Origin: JALYZC01 sp963725645
GTDB taxonomy: Bacteria; Actinomycetota; Thermoleophilia; Solirubrobacterales; Solirubrobacteraceae
Direction of reading: 5' to 3'
Length of the DNA stretch: 64,000 nucleotides
Assembly: GCA_963725645.1 (NCBI GenBank)
Contig: CAVRZD010000006.1
Location: 310,001 to 374,000 of the forward strand
The notes below the pieces were generated by a model. That model saw only the letters and a list, made by a program, of their open reading frames with translations. It did not search any database and was not told where the DNA came from. Positions 35,700 through 44,903 of this stretch are shown piece by piece. Positions within the stretch are counted from its first letter, which is position 1. Each line of letters opens with the position of its first letter. Made by a program: the position numbers and the translations under genes.

Positions 35700-35705
35700 T
35701 AGGCT
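35700..35705 (+). promoter_or_regulatory. -10-like TAGGCT before membrane cupredoxin gene
   Basis: TAGGCT ends ten bases before the ATG at 35716 and no ribosome binding site intervenes. The same hexamer, at a seven-base distance, precedes the FAH-family gene at 63726-63731. Confidence 0.45.
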
Positions 35706-35715
35706 CGCGCGCGCA

Positions 35716-36318
35716 ATGAGCCTGGCCGACCTCCACGCGCTCGTCCCGGTGCTGGCCGCAGCGGGCGAGAAGAGCAAGACCCCCTTCTACATCGCGGGCG
35801 GCGTGCTCGCCGCATGGGCGGTCGTCGTGTCGGTCGTCGGCGTCAAGCGACCCGGCTTCCCGGGCGGCACGAACGGCGAGCGCGGCGTGATCGCCGTCAG
35901 CGTCCTGCTCGTCGGCCTGACCATCACGATGGCCGTGGTGACCGCCTCCACGCCGCCGAAGGAGAACGAGGCGAAGGCGTCCGCCGGCGGCGTGCCGACG
36001 CAGCCGCTCGCTGGCTCGCAGGCCAAGGGCGGCGCGCAGGCGCTCGCGCTCGCCGCCGACTCAAGCGGACAGCTCGCCTACGACAAGAAGTCGCTCTCCG
36101 CCAAGGCGGGCGCGGTCAGGATCGACTTCACCAACGGCTCGCCCGTCGCCCACAACGTCACCATCCAGCAGGGCAGCAAGAACATCACGGCGACCGCCAC
36201 GATCACCCAGTCCAAGGCGTCCGTGACCGCCCAGCTCAAGCCGGGCACGTACACGTTCTACTGCTCGGTCGACGCCCACCGCCAGGCCGGCATGGTCGGC
36301 ACGCTGAAGGTCAGCTAG
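35716..36318 (+). CDS. Membrane-anchored cupredoxin
   Basis: A 200-aa protein with two membrane helices (about 25-42 and 57-76), a Gly/Ala-rich linker and a C-terminal type 1 copper domain (about 108-200). Ligands are visible as His146 in VAHNV and Cys183, His188 and Met193 in CSVDAHRQAGM, the spacing of plastocyanin/azurin-like proteins. It is likely an electron carrier facing the outside of the membrane, perhaps for a copper oxidase encoded elsewhere. This is the second, unrelated cupredoxin of the window. Its stop overlaps the convergent beta-propeller gene by four bases. Confidence 0.85.
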   Translation: MSLADLHALVPVLAAAGEKSKTPFYIAGGVLAAWAVVVSVVGVKRPGFPGGTNGERGVIAVSVLLVGLTITMAVVTASTPPKENEAKASAGGVPTQPLAGSQAKGGAQALALAADSSGQLAYDKKSLSAKAGAVRIDFTNGSPVAHNVTIQQGSKNITATATITQSKASVTAQLKPGTYTFYCSVDAHRQAGMVGTLKVS

Positions 36319-38130
36319 CAGTTGCGGAAGCTGCGGGTGCGCGTCACGCGCCCGCCGCCGACGAGTCGGATCCGTGCGCGCACCGTGTAGCGCGTGTCGT
36401 GCCGGAGCTTCCGCCGCAGGACCACCGCCCGGAACGGCGCGCGGCGGTCGCTGAGCAGCAGCCGCCGCCCGAGCGAGAAGTCCACCCGGCGCACATAGCG
36501 GCGGTCGCGGCCGCCGACCACGGCACGGGGCGACGTCCGGGCGCACGCCCGGCGGCGGCGGCCGCGGGTCCGGCCCTTGCGGGAGTGCAGTGCCAGGCTC
36601 AGGCGCGGCCGGCGCGCGCCGGGGCCGCTGCCCGGAGGAAGCGTTGGGCGCACGCGGTCGCGGATCATGACCAGGCCTCCGAGCACCCCGAGGTACATGT
36701 TGCTGTCGGGCCCGATCGTGATCGGGGCGTAGTTGTTGTTGTGGCCCAGGCCCTCGCCGCCGAGGCGCTTCCACAACGTCCTTCCGGTGCGGAACGAGAG
36801 GGCTGTGAAGTACCACGCGTCGGCGCCGTCCGCCCTCGGCTCCTTCGTGTAGGTGTAGACGAGCCCGGTGCCCAGCGACAGCTTTGGCACGACCGACGGG
36901 GCGTGCTCCTGGGTGTTCGTCCACACCGTGTGGCAGCCGTGGCCGTCGGCGTCGATGTCGACGCGCGCCAGCCCGGGCGTCGTCGTCCCGCCGTTCTGCG
37001 TGGCGGCCGGGCCCGAGTAGCCGTAGTTGTTCTCCACCACCATCGACGTGTCGGTGCCGATCAGCGACTGGTCGGTGTCGCTCGCGCCCTTGCCGAACAC
37101 GGGCTGCGTGCACACCAGCCGGCCGCCGCTGACGCTGCGTGCGCGCTTGAACACGACGACGTCCATCGGGTCGGCGTTGTCCGTGATCGCGACGTAGTCC
37201 CTGCCCATCAGCGTCGGCGTCGAGCCCGAGCCCCTCTCCGTCTGGCCGGGCTTGACGATGCCGACGTTGGCGTAGGTCGCGCGCCAGGTCACCGTCGGGG
37301 CGCCGTCGGCCGCCGCGTCGAAGCGGTACATCGCGGCGTCCGAGACGATGTAGACCCCGCCGGTCTCGTCCACCGCGAACGAGTTCCCGATCGGCTCGTT
37401 CGTGGCAACCGCCTTTACGACGCCGGTGCCGGGGTCGACCGTCCCGACGAACCCCTTGGCCGACGCGAACCACAGCCGGCCCGACCAGTCGGGCAGGGCG
37501 GACAGGATCGAGTCTCCCGACCCCACCACGCCGCTCACGTCGTAGTCGTGCTCCAGCGCGAAGCCGGCGCCGGACGTCTCACCCACGACGAGGATGTGAT
37601 GCGAGGTGGTGGGGATCACGGCCCGGTCGCGGTCGTCGAGGTAGAAGTAGCCGCCTCCGCCGAAGGAGGTGAAGAGGTTGGCGAGGGTCGAGGGGTCGCG
37701 CGGCGGCAGCGCGTAGGTGGCGAGCACGTCGAGTGTCGCGGGATCGATCATCGCCAGCGTCGGCCCGGCCACCGACACGCACACGGTCACGATCCGCCCG
37801 CGCCGGTCGAAGGTGATCGACGCGCACTCGCCCATGGCAAGGAAGGTGTCCTGCTTGAGCACGTCGCGGCCGAGGGGGCCGAGCGTGCGGTAGGCGTCGG
37901 TCTGGTAGGCGTCGTCGTGCAGGTTGGAGCGCTCGTTCGGCGCCATGAAGGGGTGCCGGGGCGGCTGGCTGGCGCCCACCGGCTCGGCCGTGGCCGGCGC
38001 GCCGGAGTAGACGGGCAGGCTGCCGGCGTCCGGACCCTCCGGGATCGGGACGGCCAACGCGGCCGGAGCGGCGACCAGCAGCGTCGCGGCGGCCAACGTC
38101 GCGCCACCCCCACCGAACGAGAACGTTCAT
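36315..38130 (-). CDS. Secreted beta-propeller-like protein, probable frameshift at the 5' end
   Basis: About 600 aa, exported, with repeated beta strands suggesting a PQQ/WD-like propeller (LPDWSGRLWFASAKGFVGTV; ETGGVYIVSDAAMYRF) and a C-terminal Arg-rich beta module with Cys. Function is unknown. The long frame begins only at TTG (38096) and lacks a charged signal-peptide start. An ATG at 38130, seven bases after TATCAC, begins MNVLVRW in another frame. Removing one G from the five-G tract (38107-38111) joins them into MNVLVRWGGATLAAATLLVA followed by APAALA, a textbook signal peptide. I therefore place the start at 38130 with a one-base frameshift. Confidence 0.75.
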
Positions 38131-38137
38131 CGGACGG

Positions 38138-38143
38138 GTGATA
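38138..38143 (-). promoter_or_regulatory. -10-like TATCAC before beta-propeller gene
   Basis: Read on the minus strand, TATCAC ends seven bases before the ATG at 38130. This spacing is the same as at other leaderless-looking starts and argues that 38130 is the real start despite the frame break downstream. Confidence 0.45.
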
Positions 38144-38179
38144 TCAGGATCCGGCAGCGCGGGCGCCGGGTCCGAGGCG

Positions 38180-39046
38180 CTACCCCGCGGGCGCGGGCGC
38201 CAGGTCGATCTCGCGGCGCTCCACGCCCATCTCGAGAATCGCCGGGTCGCCGCCGAGCGCGTCCCAGCCGTCGATCGCGCTTCCGTGGAACGCGTCGAGG
38301 AAGTCGTCGGTGTGCAGCGGGTCGTGGTGGAACAGCAGCAGCCGCTCGGCCTCCACGCGGTGCGCGAACGTGAGTGTGTCGGTCAGTCGCGAGTGCCCCC
38401 AGCCGACGTGGTCGGGGTACTCGCCGTCGGAGTACTGGCAGTCGTGGATCAGCAGCGAGGCGCCGTGCGCGAGCTCGTACCCGGAGATCCAGTCGGGCTC
38501 GAGGTCCTCGAGCGACGTGCCGAGCGCGGGCTCGTGATCCGGGATGTAGCACAGCGACGTGTCGCCCTCGGTGATGCGGTAGCCCAGCGTGGGTCCGCGG
38601 TGGGTGACCGACGCGGCGCGGATCCGCGCCGGGCCGATGTCCCACTCCACGTGCGGCGCGTCCATGAACTCGACGTGGCAGGGCAGCTCGCGGATCTCGA
38701 CCGGCGACAGCGGCGCGGAGATGTAGCGGGCGATCCGGTCCCGCAGTGACGCCTCGGGCGCCTCGGGGCCCCAGATGGACAGGTCCGACTGGGGGCGGAA
38801 CGCCGGGGCGAAGAACATCAGGCCCTGGATGTGGTCCAGGTGCAGGTGGGTGAGCAGGATGTTGGTGCGCGACGGCGCCCCGGCCAGCGCCAGGCCGAGG
38901 TTGCGGATCCCGGTGCCGGCGTCCAGCACGATCGTCGTGCCCTCCGACAGGGTCACCTGCACGCACGAGGTGTTGCCGCCGTAGCGCAGGGTCTCGGGCC
39001 CCGGCGAGGGCACCGAGCCGCGGGCGCCCCAGAGCTTGACCTTCAT
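38180..39046 (-). CDS. MBL-fold metallo-hydrolase (phosphodiesterase-like)
   Basis: A 288-aa metallo-beta-lactamase-fold enzyme. The metal site HLHLDH is at 67-72; further ligands are likely in SVTHRGPT, IHDCQYSDGE and LLFHHDPLH near the C-terminus. The start MKVKLWGARGSVPSPGPETLRYGGNTSC is typical of the RNase Z-like / PhnP-like / cyclic-nucleotide phosphodiesterase group; the exact substrate is unknown. The ATG overlaps the stop of the PAS gene (ATGA), so the two are translationally coupled and probably work together. Confidence 0.9.
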   Translation of the reverse strand: MKVKLWGARGSVPSPGPETLRYGGNTSCVQVTLSEGTTIVLDAGTGIRNLGLALAGAPSRTNILLTHLHLDHIQGLMFFAPAFRPQSDLSIWGPEAPEASLRDRIARYISAPLSPVEIRELPCHVEFMDAPHVEWDIGPARIRAASVTHRGPTLGYRITEGDTSLCYIPDHEPALGTSLEDLEPDWISGYELAHGASLLIHDCQYSDGEYPDHVGWGHSRLTDTLTFAHRVEAERLLLFHHDPLHTDDFLDAFHGSAIDGWDALGGDPAILEMGVERREIDLAPAPAG

Positions 39047-39456
39047 GCCGGCGGCTCCTCCTCGTGGATCGGCCAGAAGATCGCCAGCGCGCCGCGGAAG
39101 CCGCCGGCGTTCGCGACGAGCGGAAGTGCCGCGACCTCGATCTCGTGGCGGTCGCCCGTGAGCGACTGCACGTAGAGGCGCGCATGGGAGGGGCGGTTGT
39201 GGCGCAGCGCGATCACCAGCGGCAGCTGCTCGACGGCGATCGGGTCGCCCTCGTCGTCGAAGGGACCGAACATCGCGCTCCACTCCTCGACCGGCAGGCG
39301 GCCCACCTCCTCGAAGCGCTTCCCCAACAGCGCCGCGGCGGCGTCGTTGTAGAACACGAGCTCGTTGTGCTCGTCGACGAGGAATCCCGGGGTGGAGATG
39401 CTCGACAGGAGGTTGCGAGCGAGGATCAGCTCGAGCGGCTTCTGCTCGTCGTTCAC
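39043..39456 (-). CDS. Single-domain PAS sensor protein
   Basis: A 137-aa protein consisting of one PAS domain: ISTPGFLVDEHNELVFYNDAAAALLG is the core strand/helix, and LYVQSLTGDRHEIEVAALPL and FRGALAIFWPI complete the sheet. There is no output domain, so signalling would go through a partner, most plausibly the overlapping MBL-fold gene. I start at GTG 39456 because TATCGT (39465-39470 reversed) lies eight bases before it; a TTG nine bases upstream would place the start inside that hexamer. The ligand is unknown. Confidence 0.85.
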   Translation of the reverse strand: MNDEQKPLELILARNLLSSISTPGFLVDEHNELVFYNDAAAALLGKRFEEVGRLPVEEWSAMFGPFDDEGDPIAVEQLPLVIALRHNRPSHARLYVQSLTGDRHEIEVAALPLVANAGGFRGALAIFWPIHEEEPPA

Positions 39457-39613
39457 GTTCGGCAACGATAACGGGCGGCCTCATACGCCCCGCATACGAA
39501 CTTGCGACCGGCGGCATCCGCGCGACCTGCATCCTGCGCCGCGCAGGTTCGTTGACACGACGGCGTCCGGCCCGGCACACCGCCTCCATCAGTTGGGTCT
39601 GGCGTCGTCTTGT

Positions 39614-40300
39614 CTACGAAGGCGCGCGGTAGCGGTACCCGAACCCGCGCACGGTCTCGATCGGCTCGGCGTCCGTCGCATCCCGCAGCTTGCGCCGCAG
39701 GTAGCCCACGTAGAGCTTGACCTGGTCGCGTGAGGTGGCGTATGCGTCGCCCCACACGAGCTCGAGCAGCTGGTCGTGCGAGAGGACCTGCCCGGCGTGG
39801 CGCACGAACGCCGCCAGCAGCCGGAACTCCTGCGGCGTGAGGCGCAGCTCGTGCCCCGCCGCCTCGACGGTGCGCTGGGCGAAGTCGATGCGCAGCAGCT
39901 CGTCCGCGTAGCCCTCGGGCGCGTCCTTGCGGCCGGCGGTGCGCCGCAGCAGCGCGTCGACGCGCGCGAGCAGCTCGGCGCGGCCGAAGGGCTTCGTCAC
40001 GTAGTCGTCCGCGCCGCCGCGCAGGCCGCGGACCTTGTCCATCTCGGTGTCGCGCGCCGTCAGCATCAACACCGGCACGTCGGACAGGTCGCGGATGCGC
40101 TCCAGCGTCTGGAAGCCGTCGAGCTCCGGCATCGCCACGTCGAGGATCACCAGGTCCGGCCGAACGTCGTACAGCGCCCGCAGCGCCTCCTGGCCGTCGC
40201 GCGCCTCAGACGCGTCGTGGCCGGCGCGGCGCAGGATCGTGCACACCAGCTCGCGCACGTCGGCGTCGTCCTCGGCGACCAGCACCCTGGCGTGCGTCAT
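39614..40300 (-). CDS. OmpR/PhoB-family response regulator
   Basis: A 228-aa DNA-binding regulator. The receiver domain (1-120) has the acidic pair EDD at 10-12, phospho-acceptor Asp54 in VILDVAMPE, and Lys near 104 in VTKPF. The winged-helix domain (about 130-228) has ELRLTPQEFRLLAAF and the recognition region KLYVGYLRRKLRD, ending VRGFGYRYRAP. The kinase gene lies 110 bases upstream on the same strand, so it is the likely partner. TATGAA ends six bases before the ATG, so the regulator may have its own leaderless start. Its targets are unknown. A hairpin CCTGC/GCAGG at 39533-39547 follows the gene. Confidence 0.93.
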   Translation of the reverse strand: MTHARVLVAEDDADVRELVCTILRRAGHDASEARDGQEALRALYDVRPDLVILDVAMPELDGFQTLERIRDLSDVPVLMLTARDTEMDKVRGLRGGADDYVTKPFGRAELLARVDALLRRTAGRKDAPEGYADELLRIDFAQRTVEAAGHELRLTPQEFRLLAAFVRHAGQVLSHDQLLELVWGDAYATSRDQVKLYVGYLRRKLRDATDAEPIETVRGFGYRYRAPS

Positions 40301-40410
40301 GCCGCTTTCATACCAGCTTCTCCCGCGCGCCCGTCACCTTGATCGCATGCACCGGCAGCTGCGCGATGAGGAGTTGGTCGTGCTCGCCGCGCGGGCGCGC
40401 GCCTACCTCC

Positions 40411-42231
40411 TCACGCGCCGGGCGCCGCCCCCGCCCGAGGAGCAGCCGGCGCATCCGTCGGCATCGGCGGTCGCAGCGGAAGCTCGATGGAGAAGGTGGC
40501 GCCCCCGTCCGGCGGGCTGGCGGCGGAGATCCCGCCGCCGTGGCCCTTCACGATCGCCTCGACGATCGTGAGGCCCAGCCCGATGCCGGGGATCGCGCGC
40601 TCGGTCGCGCTGGACGCGCGGAAGAACCGCTCGAACAGGCGCCCCTCGTCACCCGCCGGGATCCCGATGCCGGTGTCGGACACCTCGAGCAGCGCGTGGT
40701 CGCCCTCCGCGCGCAGGCGCACCTCGACACGGCCGCCCGCCGGCGTGAACTTGATCGCGTTGGAGAGCAGGTTGTCGAGCGCCTGAGCGAGGCGGTCGCG
40801 GTCGCCGCGGCAGGACCGGACGTTCTCGGCGCGCAGGCTCAGCGTCACGCCGGCCTCCTCGGCCGCCGGCCGGGCGGCCTCGACCGCCTCGCGCGCCACG
40901 GCGGCGAGGTCCACGTCGGCAAGCGCAATGCTCGGCGCCCCCGCCTGGACCTGGGCGACGAACAACAGGTCGCCCACCAGGCGCAGCAGCCGCCGGGCGT
41001 TGCGCCCGACGACCTCCAGCGAGCGGCGGTCATCGCCGTCCGCCGGAGCCTCCGCGAGCAGCAGCTCGACGTGGCCGATGATCGCCGTCAGCGGCGTGCG
41101 CAGCTCGTGCGAGACGAGCGCGAAGAACTCGTCCTTCATCCGCTCGCTCTCGCGCTCGGCGGTGACGTCGCGCAGCACGACCAGGCGCCCGATCGCCGCG
41201 CCACCCGCGTCGTGGACCGGCGCCGCGTAGCGTAGGAAGGCGCGGTTGGAGCCCGCCCGCCCGACCTCGACCTCGTCGCGCACCTCCGACTCGACGCCCG
41301 AGCCGCGCGCGCCGGCCAGCAACGCCTCGCCGTCGCGCTCGCGCAGCGCGTGCATCGGCGCGTTCTCGACCACCGCCGCGCCCTGCGCGTCGAAGAGCCC
41401 GATCGCGTCCGGCGTGGCATCGAGCACCGCGGTCTTCACCCGCTGCTCCGCGGAGAGCTCGGCGGACCGGCGCTCCAATGCCGCCGCCATCGCGTTGAAC
41501 GCCGCCGCCACCTCGCGCGCCTCGCCGCGGCCGGTCGGCGGCACGCGTGCGTCGAGCTCGCCGCGGCCCATGCGGCCGGCCGCGGCGGCGAGCCGGCGCA
41601 GCGGCAGGACGACGGAGCGCGTCTCGTACAGCGCCCAGAGCGCGATCAGCAGCATCGCCACGCCGGCGGCCACCAGGCCGACGGTGATCGTTCGTCCCGC
41701 GTCGTCGCGCGCCCGGCGCGACTGGGCGGCGGCGCGCGCCCGCGCGGCCGCCACCAGCCGCCCGAGGTCGCGATCGAGCGTCTGCAGGCGGGCGGTGCTC
41801 TCGTTGTCGAGGGCCACCTCGGCCGCCGGAGTCGGCTCGGCGCGGGCGGCGCGGATCGCGCGCGGCGCGAAGTCGCGCAGGTAGGACTCGAGGTCGCGCC
41901 CCGCTGCCGTCAGCGCGTCGCGCTCGTCCGCGCCGGTGACGGCGTCGCTGAGGGCGCGCCGGGCTCCCGGCAGCGCACCGCGCGCGCCGTCGAACGGGGT
42001 CAGGAAGCGCGGCTCGTTGCCCAGCACGTAGCCGCGCAGCGCGGCGTCGAGCCGGTTCGTCAGCTCGGCCAACGCGACCGCGCTGACCGTCACGGCCTGG
42101 GCGCGCTGGGCGGCGTCCGACGAGCGCCGGGACTCCCGCGCGCTGGCCGCCACGACCACGAAGGCCGCGGCGACGAGGACCGCCACGAGCGCCCCGAGCG
42201 CGATGGTGCGGGTGGTCAGCGGCGATCGCAC
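40411..42231 (-). CDS. Membrane sensor histidine kinase (CHASE3-like/HAMP/PAS)
   Basis: A 606-aa kinase. Order: helix 9-30; an extracytoplasmic all-helical domain with the CHASE3-like LTNRLDAALRGYVLGNEPRFL; second helix about 183-205; HAMP (about 206-258, LPLRRLAAAAGRMGRGELDARV); PAS (about 268-355); HisKA with phospho-acceptor His375 in FALVSHELRTPL; HATPase with NLLSNAIKFTPAGG, SDTGIGIP and GIGLGLTIV. All catalytic boxes are intact. It presumably phosphorylates the response regulator just downstream. The stimulus is unknown. GTG start close to GAGAAT (a weak -10) on the minus strand. Confidence 0.93.
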   Translation of the reverse strand: MRSPLTTRTIALGALVAVLVAAAFVVVAASARESRRSSDAAQRAQAVTVSAVALAELTNRLDAALRGYVLGNEPRFLTPFDGARGALPGARRALSDAVTGADERDALTAAGRDLESYLRDFAPRAIRAARAEPTPAAEVALDNESTARLQTLDRDLGRLVAAARARAAAQSRRARDDAGRTITVGLVAAGVAMLLIALWALYETRSVVLPLRRLAAAAGRMGRGELDARVPPTGRGEAREVAAAFNAMAAALERRSAELSAEQRVKTAVLDATPDAIGLFDAQGAAVVENAPMHALRERDGEALLAGARGSGVESEVRDEVEVGRAGSNRAFLRYAAPVHDAGGAAIGRLVVLRDVTAERESERMKDEFFALVSHELRTPLTAIIGHVELLLAEAPADGDDRRSLEVVGRNARRLLRLVGDLLFVAQVQAGAPSIALADVDLAAVAREAVEAARPAAEEAGVTLSLRAENVRSCRGDRDRLAQALDNLLSNAIKFTPAGGRVEVRLRAEGDHALLEVSDTGIGIPAGDEGRLFERFFRASSATERAIPGIGLGLTIVEAIVKGHGGGISAASPPDGGATFSIELPLRPPMPTDAPAAPRAGAAPGA

Positions 42232-42314
42232 AGGGCCATTCTCGTACAGTGTGACCCGTCTCCGGCCCCGGCCGGGGCCCGGACGCGGGCCTCGCCGCGC
42301 GGGGCCCGTTCGCC

Positions 42315-43343
42315 ATGAGCACGCCAGAGGCCCAGGTTCACAGCGCCCGCCAGTCGTGGTCGCCCCGGTCAGTTCTGCGGGGGCGCTGGCTCACGGTGCT
42401 CAGCTTCGGCCTGTTCGTCCTGGTCACCGTCGTCCTGATCGCGGTCAACGGGCTGTTCCTCTCGCGCGACCTGCTGTTCCTCTGGGTCCTGGTCGGGCTG
42501 CTGGCGCTGTCGGTGTCCGACCTCAAGCGATGGGTGCGCGGCCTGATCTTCGACTGGCTGCCGTTCGCCGCGTGGTTGGTCCTGTACGACCTCTCCCGGT
42601 TCTTCTCGCAGCAGCTCGGCACGGTCCCGCACGTCTCGCCGCAGATCCGCGCGGACCAGATCCTGTTCGGCAACCCGGTCCCGACGGTCCGCCTGCAGGC
42701 GGCGCTCAACACGGCGGGCCAGGTGGCGTGGTTCGACTACCTGGTGTGGGCGGTCTACATGACCCACTACTTCGCGACGCTGACGATCGCCGCGATCCTG
42801 TGGCGCTTCGCCTACCCGCGCTTCCGCGAGTTCCGGCGCATGGTGCTGATGCTCGCGACGTTCGGCTTCATCACCTACGTCGCCTTCCCCGCCGTACCCC
42901 CGTGGATGGCCGCGAAGCTGCACGACCTCGAGCCGGTCCGCCGGATCGTCAACGTGGACGTGTGGAACGCGCTCGGCGTGAAGGTGGCCAACTCGCTGGT
43001 CGAGAACGGCTCGGGCTTCTTCAACCAGGTCGCAGCCGTCCCGTCGCTGCACGCCGCCTACCCGATGCTGTTCCTGCTGTTCTTCTGGGCCGGCGCGCGC
43101 TGGTACTGGCGCGTGGTCCTCGTCGCCTATCCCCTTGCGATGTCCTTCACGCTCGTCTATTCGGGCGAGCACTACGTGTTCGACATCCTGCTCGGCTGGG
43201 TGTATGCGGTGACGGCGTTCCTGCTCGTCAAGGCGTGGGACCGCTGGCGCGCGGCCCGCCGGGCAGCGCGGGAGCCCGCCGAGCCGGTGGGCGCGAGGGC
43301 TCCGGCGCCGGCCACCCTGACCGCGGCCGTCGAGCGAGAGTAG
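42315..43343 (+). CDS. PAP2-superfamily membrane phosphatase/transferase (AUR1-like)
   Basis: A 342-aa integral membrane enzyme with six or more helices. The PAP2 catalytic residues are visible: His246 in VPSLHAAYP and His286 in YSGEHYVFDILLG, both near the membrane face. The arrangement is that of the inositol-phosphotransferase-like (AUR1/IPCS) branch rather than simple phosphatidate phosphatases. It could dephosphorylate or transfer a lipid-linked head group. The GT-C gene starts three bases downstream, so the pair likely acts on polyprenyl- or phospho-lipid substrates of the envelope. Confidence 0.87.
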   Translation: MSTPEAQVHSARQSWSPRSVLRGRWLTVLSFGLFVLVTVVLIAVNGLFLSRDLLFLWVLVGLLALSVSDLKRWVRGLIFDWLPFAAWLVLYDLSRFFSQQLGTVPHVSPQIRADQILFGNPVPTVRLQAALNTAGQVAWFDYLVWAVYMTHYFATLTIAAILWRFAYPRFREFRRMVLMLATFGFITYVAFPAVPPWMAAKLHDLEPVRRIVNVDVWNALGVKVANSLVENGSGFFNQVAAVPSLHAAYPMLFLLFFWAGARWYWRVVLVAYPLAMSFTLVYSGEHYVFDILLGWVYAVTAFLLVKAWDRWRAARRAAREPAEPVGARAPAPATLTAAVERE

Positions 43344-43346
43344 GCC

Positions 43347-44864
43347 GTGCCCTCCTGGCCGTCCTGGCCTCGCGCGCGCGGCAGCGACGGAGCGCTGGTG
43401 GCCTCGGCCACGGTCGCCGAGCGCGAGCCGGCGGTCGCCCCGCCCGGCCTGCCGGAGGTCCACCCGCCCGAGGCATCGCCGCCCGGCGCCTCGGACGGCC
43501 CGCTGCGCTGGTACCAGCGGCGGGGGCCGGTCCTCGCCGCGCTCGCGCTCACCGTCCTGGCCTCGCTCGCGATCGTGATCGTGGCGGCGGCGCACCCGTC
43601 GTCGTTGGTGCCGCCGGCGAAGGGCGGCTTCGGGACCTGGATGGTCGGCCCCTTCCGCGGGGCCGCCGGCGGGCTGACGCGCGACCACGACACGCTCGCC
43701 TCCCTGTTCAGCGTCCTGATCCTGCTGATGGCCGGCTGCTACGCGCTGCTGGTCGCCGCCGGCCGGCACGTGCCGCTGCGCTGGGCGGTCGGCGCGATCG
43801 TGGCAACCCACGTCGTGTTCGTGCTCGGGCCGCCACTGCTGCTCACCGACGTCTTCAACTACCTCGACTACGCGCGGATGGGGACCCTGCACGGCCTCAA
43901 CCCCTTCACCGCGGTGCCCGGCGACGCGGGCGGCGACCCCACCTACCACTACGCGACCTGGCACCACCTCGCCAGTCCCTACGGCCCGTTGTTCACGTTC
44001 ATCACCTACGCGCTCGTGCCGCTCGACTTCAAGCCGAGCTACTGGACGCTGAAGCTGCTGCTGATGGCGGCATCGCTCGGCAGCCTGTACCTGGTGTGGC
44101 GCACGGCGCTGCGCCTGCGGCGGCCGGCCGTGCCCGCGCTCGTGTTCGTCGCGTTCAATCCGCTGCTGCTCGTGTTCGGGCTCGGCGGCTTCCACAACGA
44201 CTTCCTGATCATGCTCGCGGTGCTCGGCGGGATCCTGCTGCTGCTCAGCGGCCGGCCGGGGCGGGGCGCCGCGGCGATGGTCGCGGCGGCGGGAATGAAG
44301 GCGACCGCCGTGGTGATCCTGCCGTTCGCCGTGCTCGGAAGCTCGGACCGGCGCCGCGCGCTGGTGGGCGCGATCGTCACCGGGGCCGCGCTGGTCGCCG
44401 TCAGCGTCGTGGTGTTCGGGACGGTGGTGCCCTCGCTGGGCCCGCAGACCACGCTCGTGTCGCCGCTGGGCGCACTGAACCTGCTCGGCCTCGCGCTCGG
44501 GTTCGGCGGCGCGACGGCCGGGATGCAGGTGATCGCGCAGGTCGTGCTCGTCGCGGTGATCGCCTACCTGCTGTGGCGGACCTGGCGCGGCGCGGACTGG
44601 ATGGACATGGCCGGCTGGGCCGTGTTCGCGCTCCTGCTGTCGCTCTCCTGGGTCGTGCCGTGGTACGTGATGTGGCTGCTGCCGCTCGCCGCGCTGAGCG
44701 CCGGGCGATCGCTGCGGCGCGCGACGCTGGCCGTGACCGCGCTGCTGTTCGTGACCTCCCTGCCGGCCACTGCGCTGCTGCTGGCCGACGAGGTCGGCTG
44801 GTACCCGGATCACACGAAGCTGGGCAAGAAGCACTCCGACGAGATCCAGCGGTACCTCAAGTAG
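43347..44864 (+). CDS. GT-C polyprenyl-phosphate-mannose-dependent transferase-like protein
   Basis: A 505-aa multi-helix glycosyltransferase of the GT87/MptB-like type that uses polyprenyl-phosphate sugars outside the membrane. A Pro-rich cytoplasmic tail of about 60 residues precedes the helices. LLTDVFNYLDYARMG contains the acidic residues of the first extracytoplasmic loop, and YATWHHLASPYGPLF is the conserved loop motif. FNPLLLVFGLGGFHNDF is shared with the paralogue at 48595-49899. Sugar and acceptor are unknown; lipomannan-like envelope glycans are a reasonable guess. GTG start three bases after PAP2's stop. Confidence 0.83.
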   Translation: MPSWPSWPRARGSDGALVASATVAEREPAVAPPGLPEVHPPEASPPGASDGPLRWYQRRGPVLAALALTVLASLAIVIVAAAHPSSLVPPAKGGFGTWMVGPFRGAAGGLTRDHDTLASLFSVLILLMAGCYALLVAAGRHVPLRWAVGAIVATHVVFVLGPPLLLTDVFNYLDYARMGTLHGLNPFTAVPGDAGGDPTYHYATWHHLASPYGPLFTFITYALVPLDFKPSYWTLKLLLMAASLGSLYLVWRTALRLRRPAVPALVFVAFNPLLLVFGLGGFHNDFLIMLAVLGGILLLLSGRPGRGAAAMVAAAGMKATAVVILPFAVLGSSDRRRALVGAIVTGAALVAVSVVVFGTVVPSLGPQTTLVSPLGALNLLGLALGFGGATAGMQVIAQVVLVAVIAYLLWRTWRGADWMDMAGWAVFALLLSLSWVVPWYVMWLLPLAALSAGRSLRRATLAVTALLFVTSLPATALLLADEVGWYPDHTKLGKKHSDEIQRYLK

Positions 44865-44890
44865 CCCGAGTAGCCGGTAACGCGACGCCG

Positions 44891-44896
44891 TAGCAT
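44891..44896 (+). promoter_or_regulatory. -10-like TAGCAT before SBP-vWA gene
   Basis: TAGCAT ends seven bases before the GTG at 44904 in the 39-base gap after the GT-C gene. It suggests that the SBP-vWA gene and its partner form their own transcript. Confidence 0.45.
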
Positions 44897-44903
44897 CCGC
44901 CGG

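Noticed and set aside
39551..39556. TTGACA on the plus strand
   Set aside because: No -10 hexamer at the right distance and no gene begins downstream on the plus strand, so it is likely chance.
40347..40571. ATG frame beginning MHRQLRDEELVVLAARARAYLL on the plus strand
   Set aside because: The first 20 residues look protein-like, but the frame then becomes Arg/Trp-rich antisense of the histidine kinase gene. Perhaps a remnant of an old gene, not supportable as a CDS.
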